A model generated the notes under the pieces. The model did not search any database and was not told where the DNA came from. It saw only the letters and a list, made by a program, of their open reading frames with translations. Source: a bacterium (lineage in GTDB: Bacteria > Bdellovibrionota_C > UBA2361 > SZUA-149 > JAQTWB01). Taken from it: a stretch of 50,100 nucleotides of DNA. Shown piece after piece: positions 1 through 7,926 of this stretch; the stretch's first letter is position 1; each line of letters begins with the position of its first letter. The DNA is taken from assembly GCA_028689495.1 (NCBI GenBank), contig JAQTWB010000017.1, forward strand, positions 1 to 50,100, written 5' to 3'. Position numbers and translations under genes: made by a program.

Positions 1-397
1 CAGTGAGGCCGGCTTGGGCAGGATTGGCGTAGAAATATACTATCCGTTCAATGACTTTTCCTGCATCCAGCAACACTGGTGAGTCGTAGCGTTCAGCCCA
101 CACGGTACGGTTTCTTCTTCCCAGAAGTGTGTTGATGGCGTGCGCACTTTCTCTTTTGAAATATAGAACAAATCGACTCAAGTCCTCGGGATTTTTGATC
201 ATCACCAACATATGGATATGATTCGCCATGACGATGTAGTGGCAGATGGTAACAGGATGCCTTGATTGAGCGGCCGCCAGGTAACCTTTTATTATACGCT
301 TCATGAAGGGTGCGGCGGTCATGGGCAGTCCTTCTTCGATGCGGAAACAGAGCTCATAGACGGCATCGTGGATAAACATTTTCGGATTTCTCGCCAT
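1..397 (-). CDS. REP-associated tyrosine transposase (Y1/HUH family), 3' end beyond window
   Basis: The frame is open from an ATG at 397, preceded by a GAGGTAGG ribosome site, to the left edge without a stop (132 codons seen). It begins MARNPKMFIHDAVYEL. The HUH metal site is visible as NHIHML inside CHYIVMANHIHMLVMI, followed by a conserved stretch containing NTLLGRRNRTVW and YDSP. A Y..NP..AGL motif near the edge matches the region of the catalytic tyrosine. Such enzymes (RAYTs, related to IS200/IS605 TnpA) cut and join single-stranded REP sequences. A REP tip (462-480) lies 65 bases upstream of the start, which is the usual arrangement. Whether the C-terminus is intact cannot be seen. Confidence 0.85.
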   Translation of the reverse strand, partial: MARNPKMFIHDAVYELCFRIEEGLPMTAAPFMKRIIKGYLAAAQSRHPVTICHYIVMANHIHMLVMIKNPEDLSRFVLYFKRESAHAINTLLGRRNRTVWAERYDSPVLLDAGKVIERIVYFYANPAQAGLT

Positions 398-461
398 ACC
401 TACCTCACGCAGCTGAAACTTGATTGCAGAGGTATTATCGCTCGGTGTGGAAAATGGTTTC

Positions 462-515
462 AGAAAAGTAACCCGGTTCCAGCTACCGCGTTAACCCGGT
501 TCCAGCTACCGCGTT
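462..515 (+). repeat. REP tip with tandemly duplicated flank, next to the transposase
   Basis: AGAAAAGTAACCCGGTTCC occurs at 462-480. From 470 a 23-bp unit, AACCCGGTTCC followed by AGCTACCGCGTT, is repeated exactly twice (470-492 and 493-515). The tip is shared with the other repeats of this window. Confidence 0.85.
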
Positions 516-590
516 AACCTTGTTTGTCAAGCCAGTTGTGATAAGAGCCGGCATGCTCTTTCAATTATAATTTGTGTAGTGATGTTTTCA

Positions 591-626
591 CCTCTATAGG
601 CTGTTGGTTTTGCCAGCCTATAGAGG
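591..626. other. perfect 13-bp inverted repeat
   Basis: CCTCTATAGGCTG (591-603) and its exact complement (614-626) enclose a 10-base loop. No T-run follows on the + strand, so this is not a standard intrinsic terminator. It lies in the intergenic region before the Sel1 gene. Confidence 0.75.
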
Positions 627-675
627 ATGCCAGACAAGGTTTTTATTCGTTAGCCTCCATCGGTGGCTGTTGTGG

Positions 676-707
676 GCAGTGTTAAGGAGAACCGTTCTTA
701 ACACTGC
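676..707. promoter_or_regulatory. perfect 11-bp inverted repeat in the Sel1 leader
   Basis: GCAGTGTTAAG (676-686) and its exact complement (697-707) surround 10 bases. It sits 30 bases before the start codon at 738, just ahead of the ribosome site TAGGAG. It could be an operator or an mRNA hairpin; the sequence alone does not decide. Confidence 0.6.
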
Positions 708-737
708 TTGCGCAGTGATTTTAACTAGGAGAATTGA

Positions 738-1523
738 ATGATGAAAGAAGAGGTTTTTGCTGATGACATTTCTTTGCTGCTTTATGCGGCACATGAAGGC
801 GATGTCGACTCCCAGTTTAATTTGGGGTTGATATATGAAAATGGACACGGACTCGCAGCAGATCCGGTTCAGGCAGCCAGGTGGTATGAAAGTGCAGCAT
901 CGGCGGGTGATATTGATGCTGTTTTTTCTCTTGGTACGCTTTATCGCTTGGGCCGGGGTGTTGGGCGCGACTATGCTAAGGCTTTGGCGCTGTTTACACA
1001 GGCGGCGACTCGCGGGTGTTCACGTTCGAAGTTTCTGCTTGGCGTTATGCACTATCTCGGAGAGGGGGTCAGGTCCGATCAGAACGCGGCTGCCCAGTGG
1101 TATCGGGATTCGGCGGCGGAGGGTTTGCCGCAGGCTCATCTTTTCCTTGGCATAATGAACTACCATGGAGTCATGTCGCAGAATGAGAACGGCACTCTTG
1201 GGGTGGCGGATATGCGCGAAGCAAGGATTAGCTTGAATCAGGCGGCAAAACACGATCTGCCGCTTGCTTGGTATTACCTTGGTGTTATGTCTTACTTTGG
1301 AATTTCTGTAGAGAAGGACTACTCTGAGGCGGCACGATGGTTTCGCAAGTCGGCGGAACGAAGTGTTGTTGGCGCCCAGTTTTTCCTTGGCCTGATGTAT
1401 CAGCTGGGGAATGGAGTGCCGGTTCTTCGAAGCGAATCGATGAAATGGCTTATCCTGGCGGCGAGCGGCGGGTGCAAGGATGCGGAATATTTTCTCGGTG
1501 TTTTACGACTTTCGAGGAACTAG
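738..1523 (+). CDS. Sel1-like (TPR-type) repeat protein
   Basis: A 261-residue protein without signal peptide or membrane segment, built almost wholly of Sel1-like repeats. These are helical pairs with the pattern A.F.LG..Y..G.GV..D...A..W...AA..G, seen as LGLIYENGHG, LGTLYRLGRGV, LGVMHYLGEGV, LGIMNYHG, LGVMSYFGISV and LGLMYQLGNGV. Sel1 repeats form solenoids that bind other proteins; no enzymatic domain is present. The start at 738 follows AGGAG at a normal distance, with a second ATG directly after. It stands alone between two inverted repeats upstream and a hairpin downstream. Its partner is unknown. Confidence 0.85.
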   Translation: MMKEEVFADDISLLLYAAHEGDVDSQFNLGLIYENGHGLAADPVQAARWYESAASAGDIDAVFSLGTLYRLGRGVGRDYAKALALFTQAATRGCSRSKFLLGVMHYLGEGVRSDQNAAAQWYRDSAAEGLPQAHLFLGIMNYHGVMSQNENGTLGVADMREARISLNQAAKHDLPLAWYYLGVMSYFGISVEKDYSEAARWFRKSAERSVVGAQFFLGLMYQLGNGVPVLRSESMKWLILAASGGCKDAEYFLGVLRLSRN

Positions 1524-1567
1524 TGTTTCATTGAGCTCTTATGGTCGGGGCTAGGGTTGAATCACAA

Positions 1568-1595
1568 GGCGAGATAATCAGGAGATTGTCTCGCC
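1568..1595 (+). terminator. hairpin after the Sel1 gene
   Basis: GGCGAGATAATC and GATTGTCTCGCC form a 12-bp stem (one G-T pair) around AGGA. There is no strong T-run, so termination is inferred. The rest of 1524-1860 shows no convincing gene. Confidence 0.45.
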
Positions 1596-1860
1596 CCATG
1601 TCAGTACATTGGAGGTTCAAAGCATTTCTGGGTCATGTAAGGTGTTTTTTCTGGCATTCTTGAAATTTATACCAAGGCAAATGGTTGGGTACCATATTGC
1701 CGAATCAGCTGAAGTAGTGGTCGCCGGTCGAGCCGGGGATGACGCGAGAGGATCGTCGTGGCACTGCGCTGAGATTGTTGCTCTACTGGTGGGGCGCCAA
1801 GTTCAAAATCTTTGGTTTTGTTACCTAGAAGTTAAGATTTTCGTTTTAAACGATAGAAGT

Positions 1861-2625
1861 TCAGTTCTTGTCCTCGCGACTTTTATGCGGAGGCGCTTTT
1901 GTATCTTTTTTTAAAACCGCAAGAGAACGAAAATAAGCACGCGTTCGCCCCACGGTATTATCTGAGTCAGTCATAATTCCCAGTCGGAATTTTTGGGGCG
2001 GCTCTTTCCCAAACTGTTCACGATAATCGGCTAATGGGTCTACTGTTTCGGATATCCAGCCATCTCCCGCACTTTTTCTACCTTGCAGGACTATAATTCG
2101 AGATCGATCGGTATAGGGGCTTTCAAAGGTGCTGCCTGCTTGTTCAACACCACTCCAAACATAGTTGAGGCTCGAATCAGGCGGATACTTCCCATATAAC
2201 GCCTTTATAGCCTTGTATTTAGTGTTCATCAAAAAAGAAGAATTGTCGGGCTCATACTCAAATATAAGGTACATTCGAATCGGATAATCGTCCCCGCTTT
2301 TTGTTTTCGGATTGGCTGCGGGAGGGAATTCTTCAATGCGCCAGCTCCAGGTGATAACTCGAGCTTCGTCTACAGAAAATATTCGCTTGCTGATAAGGGC
2401 CGATGCTCCCCCTTCACTTTCAAGTTTCAATATCATTCCTCCGCTTGAGTTGGGGATAACCGAATAGTGAGATTGTTTGGGAACTTTCTCGAAGGTAAGT
2501 GGTTCCCAGTTGGTGAGTGAATCAAAACTCTCCGAAAAGATCGCATCTCCTGCTTCCGCGTACAGCGTCCCTAAACAGGAGATAGTATAAACACAAAGTA
2601 GAACAACGAAACGCACCCACTTCAT
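1861..2625 (-). CDS. DUF3047 family exported protein
   Basis: 254 residues starting with a signal peptide (MKWVRFVVLLCVYTISC, then a cleavable region near LYAEA). The body has the features I associate with DUF3047: WSWRIEEFPPAA, GDDYPIRMYLIFEYEP, LNYVWSG, a PY...R segment, DYREQFG and a final GIMTDSDNTVGRTRAYF. The function of DUF3047 is not known; it is a predicted beta-rich periplasmic or outer-surface domain. Its ATG overlaps the TGA of a small upstream gene (ATGA overlap), so the two are translationally coupled. The C-terminus is basic and charged (APPHKSREDKN). Confidence 0.8.
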   Translation of the reverse strand: MKWVRFVVLLCVYTISCLGTLYAEAGDAIFSESFDSLTNWEPLTFEKVPKQSHYSVIPNSSGGMILKLESEGGASALISKRIFSVDEARVITWSWRIEEFPPAANPKTKSGDDYPIRMYLIFEYEPDNSSFLMNTKYKAIKALYGKYPPDSSLNYVWSGVEQAGSTFESPYTDRSRIIVLQGRKSAGDGWISETVDPLADYREQFGKEPPQKFRLGIMTDSDNTVGRTRAYFRSLAVLKKDTKAPPHKSREDKN

Positions 2626-2747
2626 TGTTCTATGGTTCGTTCGGCGGCAGCGATTGGAACCGAAATCTTTGGTTCGTCAGCCTGTGCTGTGAAAGCAAAT
2701 CCAACAAAGAGGATCGATATGGGCATCAAGTATTTCTTGGTGAACAT
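2622..2747 (-). CDS. 41-residue secreted peptide coupled to the DUF3047 gene
   Basis: ATG at 2747 is preceded by CAGGAGAAAAGC, a good ribosome site. The product starts MFTKKYLMPISILFVGF and continues FTAQADEPK. This is a textbook signal peptide (basic start, hydrophobic core, AQA cleavage site) leaving a mature peptide of only about 18 residues (DEPKISVPIAAAERTIEQ). The stop TGA shares four bases with the ATG of the DUF3047 gene. The ribosome site, signal peptide and overlap together make this a credible real gene although it is very short. I know no family for it. Confidence 0.65.
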   Translation of the reverse strand: MFTKKYLMPISILFVGFAFTAQADEPKISVPIAAAERTIEQ

Positions 2748-3083
2748 GCTTTTCTCCTGATAATCGATTTAAATTAAGCCACATACCATTGCCGACTCTA
2801 CCGATATCTTCTTCTGTCTTCCCCGGCTGTTTAGCAGTAGTAAAAGATACACTATTGATATTTGGTGAGTCGGAAGAGATACGCTGATCTTCTAACCAAA
2901 ACTATGAGTAGAGGGCAATCACTAAGTGACTTTGTCCCCAAATGGCAGAAGTTTGAGGTGAGCGTCAACGGACTCTACTCGTTTATCGCGTGAGAATATC
3001 GCCGGAAAAATAATTATCAGCCTGTAATAAATTCCACGTGCTCCCCACTCAGGTGGGAGTGAACCTTTACTGCGAGGATAATT

Positions 3084-3671
3084 ATGGATACAAAACTGAT
3101 GAACATTAAACAATTGAACGATGTTAGTGGCGAAGCGCGTGAGCTTCTTTCCAAGGCTCAGCAGGCTTACGGCTTTATTCCGAACCTGCTTGGGGTCTTG
3201 GCGAACGCCCCATCGGCGCTAAAAGCGTATATGACTCTTAATGGTATATTTGACGAAACATCACTCAGTCCTACCGAGCGACAGATTGTGCTTTTGACGG
3301 TGAGTTTTGAGAACGAATGTAGCTATTGTATGGCAGCACACTCGGCAATTGCCACAATGCAGAAGGTTGATAGCGAAATCGTCTCAGCTCTACGGAGGGG
3401 ACAGCCTATAGTAGATGATAAGCTGGAAGCGTTAAGACTTTTTACACAAGAAGTCGTTTCATCGCGTGGTTGGCCGTCAGAAGAAACAAAATGTCGCTTC
3501 CTTGAAGCAGGATATGAGCCCTCGGTGATGCTTGAGGTGGTCCTTGGAGTTTCACTTAAAACACTGTCAAATTACAGCAATCACCTTGCTGATATTGAGC
3601 TTGATGCCAATTTCAAGAAGATGGCCTGGAGCAAATCGAGCTGTGAAAACGGATCGTGTAAATGTTCTTGA
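3084..3671 (+). CDS. AhpD-like / carboxymuconolactone decarboxylase family protein
   Basis: 195 residues. The AhpD core signature is clear: ENECSYCMAAHSAIA, with a redox CxxC followed by a histidine, after the helix SPTERQIVLLTVSFE. Related enzymes act as peroxidase-type alkylhydroperoxidases or thiol reductants using the CxxC pair. The substrate here is unknown. The C-terminus carries extra cysteines (CENGSCKCS), which could bind metal. The start follows GCGAGGATAATT. The gene stands alone and converges on the metal-efflux operon, separated by a hairpin. Confidence 0.85.
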   Translation: MDTKLMNIKQLNDVSGEARELLSKAQQAYGFIPNLLGVLANAPSALKAYMTLNGIFDETSLSPTERQIVLLTVSFENECSYCMAAHSAIATMQKVDSEIVSALRRGQPIVDDKLEALRLFTQEVVSSRGWPSEETKCRFLEAGYEPSVMLEVVLGVSLKTLSNYSNHLADIELDANFKKMAWSKSSCENGSCKCS

Positions 3672-3725
3672 AATTTTAAAAATGGATTTCATAACGGTGT
3701 AAATGAGAAAGGAACTTGGTGACTG

Positions 3726-3753
3726 AACCGGAGGAGGTATTCGTCCTCCGGTT
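3726..3753. terminator. terminator hairpin between convergent genes
   Basis: AACCGGAGGA (3726-3735) and TCCTCCGGTT (3744-3753) form a perfect 10-bp stem with an 8-base loop. It lies between the AhpD-like gene (+) and the end of the efflux operon (-), and could serve both. Confidence 0.65.
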
Positions 3754-3887
3754 TGCTTCCTCACTCTAATGCGGCGTCTTGGGCGGGATGGTGGCCCAGT
3801 TGATGATTCATGTTTGCTGAAAAGTAGCCTATCCCGGTCGTCAAAACTGATAGCCCGTTACAGAATTTCCGCAGTGGGCATTTGGTA

Positions 3888-4325
3888 TCAGTGTCCTTCG
3901 CAAGAGCAGGCGTATTCTGCCTTGCCACATTCCCTACACAAGCTAGTTTCAAATGGAATTCTGAAATTCTTGGGTTTGGATGCCGCACCATGTTTTAGTT
4001 GAACGATGAGGTTGTAGCCATGGCCTTCGGGAAGCGGTTCTTTTGAGAAAAGACTGCCACCCTTGGTTTCGAATTCAATTTTCTTTTTTCCTGAAGGTGC
4101 ATCAGCAGTCAATGTCGCGACCTGACTGGTGACAGGAACGCGCTCCAGTTTATCGTTATGGAAAGTAAGGCTGACGTAGTGATCTTTCTCGATAAAAAAC
4201 TCTGCGGTCAATCCATCCATCTCGAGAAATCGCCCACCCTTCATGTCAGCAACCTGTGTCTCGGCAACGGCGAGACTGCTGACACTAAAAAGGGCAACAA
4301 TAAGAACGACAATTATTTTTTTCAT
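3888..4325 (-). CDS. periplasmic protein with C-terminal cysteine/histidine metal-site, last gene of metal-efflux operon
   Basis: 145 residues with a signal peptide (MKKIIVVLIVALFSVSSLAV, cleavage near AVA-ET). The mature part looks like a small beta domain. It ends in CRECGKAEYACSCEGH, with four cysteines and a histidine able to bind a soft or borderline metal. It is the last gene of the operon and its ATG overlaps the end of the CzcA-type gene (4322-4325). That suggests a periplasmic metal carrier or sensor for the pump, by analogy with CusF, although the sequence is not CusF. The function is inferred from position. Confidence 0.65.
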   Translation of the reverse strand: MKKIIVVLIVALFSVSSLAVAETQVADMKGGRFLEMDGLTAEFFIEKDHYVSLTFHNDKLERVPVTSQVATLTADAPSGKKKIEFETKGGSLFSKEPLPEGHGYNLIVQLKHGAASKPKNFRIPFETSLCRECGKAEYACSCEGH

Positions 4326-7300
4326 GTTTTTTCTCCCTTGTTTTCTCCACGCTGCTCAATCCAGATGTAAAGAGTCGGCAGTAGAACTAATGTTAAAAAG
4401 GTTGAGGTAATAATTCCGCCAATAACTACGGTGGCGAGCGGTCTCTGTACTTCTGCGCCTGCTCCTTGAGCGATGGCCATGGGCAGGAGTCCGAGGCTGG
4501 CAACAAGTGCGGTCATCAGTTTGGGTCTGAGGCGGGTCAGCGCACTTTCAATCATTGCTTCTTTCAGTGGCAGTCCTTCCGAACGCAGTTGATTGGTGAA
4601 ACTTATCAGCATGAGGCCGTTTAGAACTGCAATTCCACTTAGTGCAATAAAACCTACTGCGGCAGAAATGCTGAATGGCAAGCCCCGCAGATAAAGAGCA
4701 AATATTCCGCCGGTTGCAGCCAGCGGAACACAGAGAAAGATAAGTAACGCCTGTCGGAGACAGTTGAATGACAGGTATATGAGGACAAAAATTACAAGGA
4801 GCGTAACTGGCACAACGAATGCCAGTTTTGTTTTTGCTTGCTGCAGATTTTCAAATTGTCCACCAAACTCAAAATAGTATCCAGGTCTCATGTTCAGACT
4901 TTTCTTCAGTTTGATAGAGGCAGCTTTTACCAGACCCTCGATATCACGGCTCGCTGGATTAATCAGAATTGTCAGGCGTCGTTGATTCGATTCACGGGCG
5001 ATGCTTCCAATCCGTTCAGACACCGTAACTTTAGCCACTCTTTCCAGCGGAACAATTCCCCCGTCTTCGGTTCTTACGGGGAGTGACCTTATGTTTTCGA
5101 CATCTCTACGCTGTGTTTCAGCTAATCGAACCAGTAACGGAATAGGGCGGCTTTCCTCAATGAGAGATCCTACTCTTTCGCCAGCTAGTGCGATTGCTAC
5201 GGCTTCGTTGATTTCCAATGCCGATACGTTAAGGCGTTGCATTGCGTCCCTGTCCGGGGAGACCTCCAACATTGGTACACGACCCAATGCATCGAGTTCT
5301 ACCTCGCCCGATTCCGGAATTGTTTTCAATATTTCCATTGCCAGAGCCGCCAAACTTTCAAGCTCTTCAAACTCAGGACCGTAAATTTTCAACGCCAGAT
5401 TCGCTCGTGCGCCTGCCATTATCTCGTTGAATCTTAATTGAATCGGTTGAGATGCCAACAAGGTTTGACCAGGGACATTTATTTCGATTACCCGTTTCAT
5501 TAATTCAATTAGTTCGGGCTTGCCAATTGGTTCTCCGTTAACCTTTCGCCAGTTCTTTTCCTCAGTCAGAGAAATAAACGTGTCAGATACGTTGGGGCCC
5601 ATCGGGTCTGAAGCTATTTCGGCAGTGCCGATTTTCGAAAAAATGTGGCTGATTTCCGGGAAGTGTTTTAGTAAGGCATTCTCGGATTGTTCTTGCATAT
5701 CAAGAGAGGCATCAAGGCTCAGGCTTGAGCTTCGCACCATCTGGAAGACAATAGTTCCTTCGTCTAATTGGGGAATAAACTCGGAACCAAGTTTGCCAAG
5801 TATGTGAGCAGAAGAAAACATCAGGACTAGTGCCGCGGTAACGATTATCAATCGAAATCTTATCGAGAAGAGAAGTATCGGTCTATAAATGGCACGAAAG
5901 ATCCTGACAACTATGCTATCTCTCTCTCTAACTTTGCCAAAGAGAAAGTATGAGCATAGGACCGGCATTAGGGTCAGTGCCAGCACCAAGGCTCCGATTA
6001 GTGCTAATACTATTGTGTACGCCATTGGATGAAACATTTTCCCTTCGATTCCGGCAAGGGCTAAAATCGGAATGTAGACAATGGTAATAATCAACACCCC
6101 GAAAAACATAGGATGTGCTACTTCCTTTGCTGAATATAACACCTCAGAAAGACGTTCCTTACTGGTCAAAGAACGGCCGATTTCTTTTTGCTTGTGGGCA
6201 AGATGACGCAATATGTTTTCAACCATCACAACAGCACCGTCTACAATAAGACCAAAATCAACCGCACCGAGGCTCATGAGATTGCCCGAAGTCCTGCTCT
6301 GCACCATTCCGCTGATTGCGAAAAGCATCGAAAGAGGAATAGCCAGAGCAACTATGAAGGCTGCTCTGAAGTTTCCGAGCATTGCAAAGAGAACGATAAC
6401 AACAAGAAGTGCTCCCTCAAAAAGATTCCTCTGCACTGTCTCAATTGTCCGGCTGACGAGGTCGCCGCGGTCATACCGAGTGATTATTTCGAGATCCGGC
6501 GGGAGTTTTTCCTGGATGTGCGACAATTTCTCTCTTACCGAGTTGGCGACCATGCGTGTGTTTTCGCCAAGAAGCATTATGACAGCACCTACTACGGCCT
6601 CTTCTCCCATGGCGGTGGCAGCTCCTGTGCGAAACGATGAGCCGATTGAAATTTCCGCAACTTCGCCAACAGTTAAAGCCTTTATGCCTGAACCGAACTT
6701 AAGTGGCAGTGAAAGAATGTCCCGGTTCGAAGCCACCCGCGTGTTGGATCTGATGATGATTTGCTCTGAGCCGATGTTAACAAAGCCACCCCCTGCATTC
6801 TCGGTGTTTTCACGTAATCGATCGGCTAGCTCTTTGGTGGTGATACCGAGAGAGGCAAGTTTTTGTATATTTGGAGTAATAACTATTTCTTTCTCGTGAC
6901 CGCCGACCGAATTGACTTCAGCGACCCCGGCCGTGCCGCGTAAAAGAGGTTTGACCAAATAGTCGTGAACGAAGCTCAGCTTGAGAAGCTGCGCTTGAGG
7001 GTCGGCTGGTTTTGCCTGTGCTGTTTGCTTGTATCTTACCGTGTAGTAGAAAATTTCACTTAGCCCTGTGCTGATTGGCGCCAGCTTTACCTCTACTCCG
7101 TTAGGAAGATCGGATATGACGCCTTGTAGGCGTTCGGAGACAAGTTGCCTAATGCGGTAAATGTCTACCTTGTCGGCAAAGGTCATTGTAACCTGAGAGA
7201 GGCCAAAGCGAGAAAGTGATCGTAACTCAACCAGACTTGGCAGGCCCATCATGTTGCTTTCAATTGGAAATGTTACCAACTTTTCAATTTCTTCGGGAGC

Positions 7301-7468
7301 AAGTGCCGGGACAGAAGTGTTTATCTGAACTTGTGGGCTTGTAATGTCCGGAACTGCGTCGATTGGGAGGCGAAGAACAGACCACCCTCCAATGGCGCAT
7401 AGTGTTAGGGTTGCCAGGATGACGTAGATTCGATTGTTTAGCGAGTATTCAACTAACCTGTTAATCAT
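4322..7468 (-). CDS. czcA: CzcA-type heavy-metal RND efflux pump
   Basis: 1048 residues, normal for the heavy-metal RND family. It begins MINRLVEYSLNNRIYVI and has the expected first membrane helix, large periplasmic loops and two sets of helices. The fourth-helix motif reads DFGLIVDGAVVMVEN. It fits the DFG...DGA...EN class typical of pumps for divalent cations (Co/Zn/Cd/Ni) rather than the Cu/Ag class of CusA. The pump is driven by proton import and works with an outer-membrane TolC-type channel and an adaptor. The start lies 8 bases after the stop of the adaptor gene. The exact metal cannot be read from the sequence. Confidence 0.92.
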   Translation of the reverse strand: MINRLVEYSLNNRIYVILATLTLCAIGGWSVLRLPIDAVPDITSPQVQINTSVPALAPEEIEKLVTFPIESNMMGLPSLVELRSLSRFGLSQVTMTFADKVDIYRIRQLVSERLQGVISDLPNGVEVKLAPISTGLSEIFYYTVRYKQTAQAKPADPQAQLLKLSFVHDYLVKPLLRGTAGVAEVNSVGGHEKEIVITPNIQKLASLGITTKELADRLRENTENAGGGFVNIGSEQIIIRSNTRVASNRDILSLPLKFGSGIKALTVGEVAEISIGSSFRTGAATAMGEEAVVGAVIMLLGENTRMVANSVREKLSHIQEKLPPDLEIITRYDRGDLVSRTIETVQRNLFEGALLVVIVLFAMLGNFRAAFIVALAIPLSMLFAISGMVQSRTSGNLMSLGAVDFGLIVDGAVVMVENILRHLAHKQKEIGRSLTSKERLSEVLYSAKEVAHPMFFGVLIITIVYIPILALAGIEGKMFHPMAYTIVLALIGALVLALTLMPVLCSYFLFGKVRERDSIVVRIFRAIYRPILLFSIRFRLIIVTAALVLMFSSAHILGKLGSEFIPQLDEGTIVFQMVRSSSLSLDASLDMQEQSENALLKHFPEISHIFSKIGTAEIASDPMGPNVSDTFISLTEEKNWRKVNGEPIGKPELIELMKRVIEINVPGQTLLASQPIQLRFNEIMAGARANLALKIYGPEFEELESLAALAMEILKTIPESGEVELDALGRVPMLEVSPDRDAMQRLNVSALEINEAVAIALAGERVGSLIEESRPIPLLVRLAETQRRDVENIRSLPVRTEDGGIVPLERVAKVTVSERIGSIARESNQRRLTILINPASRDIEGLVKAASIKLKKSLNMRPGYYFEFGGQFENLQQAKTKLAFVVPVTLLVIFVLIYLSFNCLRQALLIFLCVPLAATGGIFALYLRGLPFSISAAVGFIALSGIAVLNGLMLISFTNQLRSEGLPLKEAMIESALTRLRPKLMTALVASLGLLPMAIAQGAGAEVQRPLATVVIGGIITSTFLTLVLLPTLYIWIEQRGENKGEKT

Positions 7469-7476
7469 AAGTTCCT

Positions 7477-7926
7477 TCAGTGACCATCAGTGCAGGCCTT
7501 TCCGCCGCGCAGAGCCTGAAGCTCTACATACCAGAGGCTATTTACTGATTTTGTTACCACTTCATCACCGGAAAAAAGTCCATCTGTAATTCGAGCTGTT
7601 AGTTTGTCGATTTTGTCGGTGGTTACCTGGGTCCTGAGGAAGTGCTTGCCGTTCACGACATAAATATAGGTTCCTGTTATCGTTTTGAGCAGAGAGGAGG
7701 CGGGAACGACCAAAATATTTCGCGAACCTTGTTGTTCCTCTGTAACTTCTACAATTTCAAGACCGAGAATCTGTTTTGTTTCCGATGAAACCTCGACTCC
7801 TCTGCCTTCTTTAAAACGAGCTCCGAACCAGGTGTTAAGGGTATCTTCGGCCCGGCACTCAGGTAGATTCAACACGGTCGAGGCGAGAAGACTTGCTGTT
7901 AGGGAGAATTGGGAAATGAGTTTCAT
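7477..7926 (-). CDS. very short RND periplasmic adaptor (CzcB-like C-terminal part only)
   Basis: 149 residues with a signal peptide (MKLISQFSLTASLLASTVL, then CRAED). The sequence from GVEVSSETKQILGLEIVEV onward, including VPASSLLKTITGTYIYVV and ITDGLFSGDEVVTKSVNSLWYVEL, matches the last barrel and membrane-proximal domains of CzcB/CusB adaptors. The lipoyl domain and the long alpha-hairpin, which make up most of the usual 380-500 residues, are absent. The reading frame is clean, has its own signal peptide and overlaps the upstream channel gene by 4 bases, so this seems an evolved short form rather than a broken gene. The end GGKACTDGH may touch metal. Confidence 0.75.
   Translation of the reverse strand: MKLISQFSLTASLLASTVLNLPECRAEDTLNTWFGARFKEGRGVEVSSETKQILGLEIVEVTEEQQGSRNILVVPASSLLKTITGTYIYVVNGKHFLRTQVTTDKIDKLTARITDGLFSGDEVVTKSVNSLWYVELQALRGGKACTDGH

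Noticed and set aside
1609-1914. 101-codon open frame after the Sel1 gene
   Set aside because: No good protein features, overlaps the end of the DUF3047 gene, and composition does not look coding.
6213-6899. 228-codon open frame on the + strand
   Set aside because: It lies entirely inside the CzcA-type gene on the other strand and has no recognisable domain; Ser/Arg-rich composition typical of an antisense shadow.
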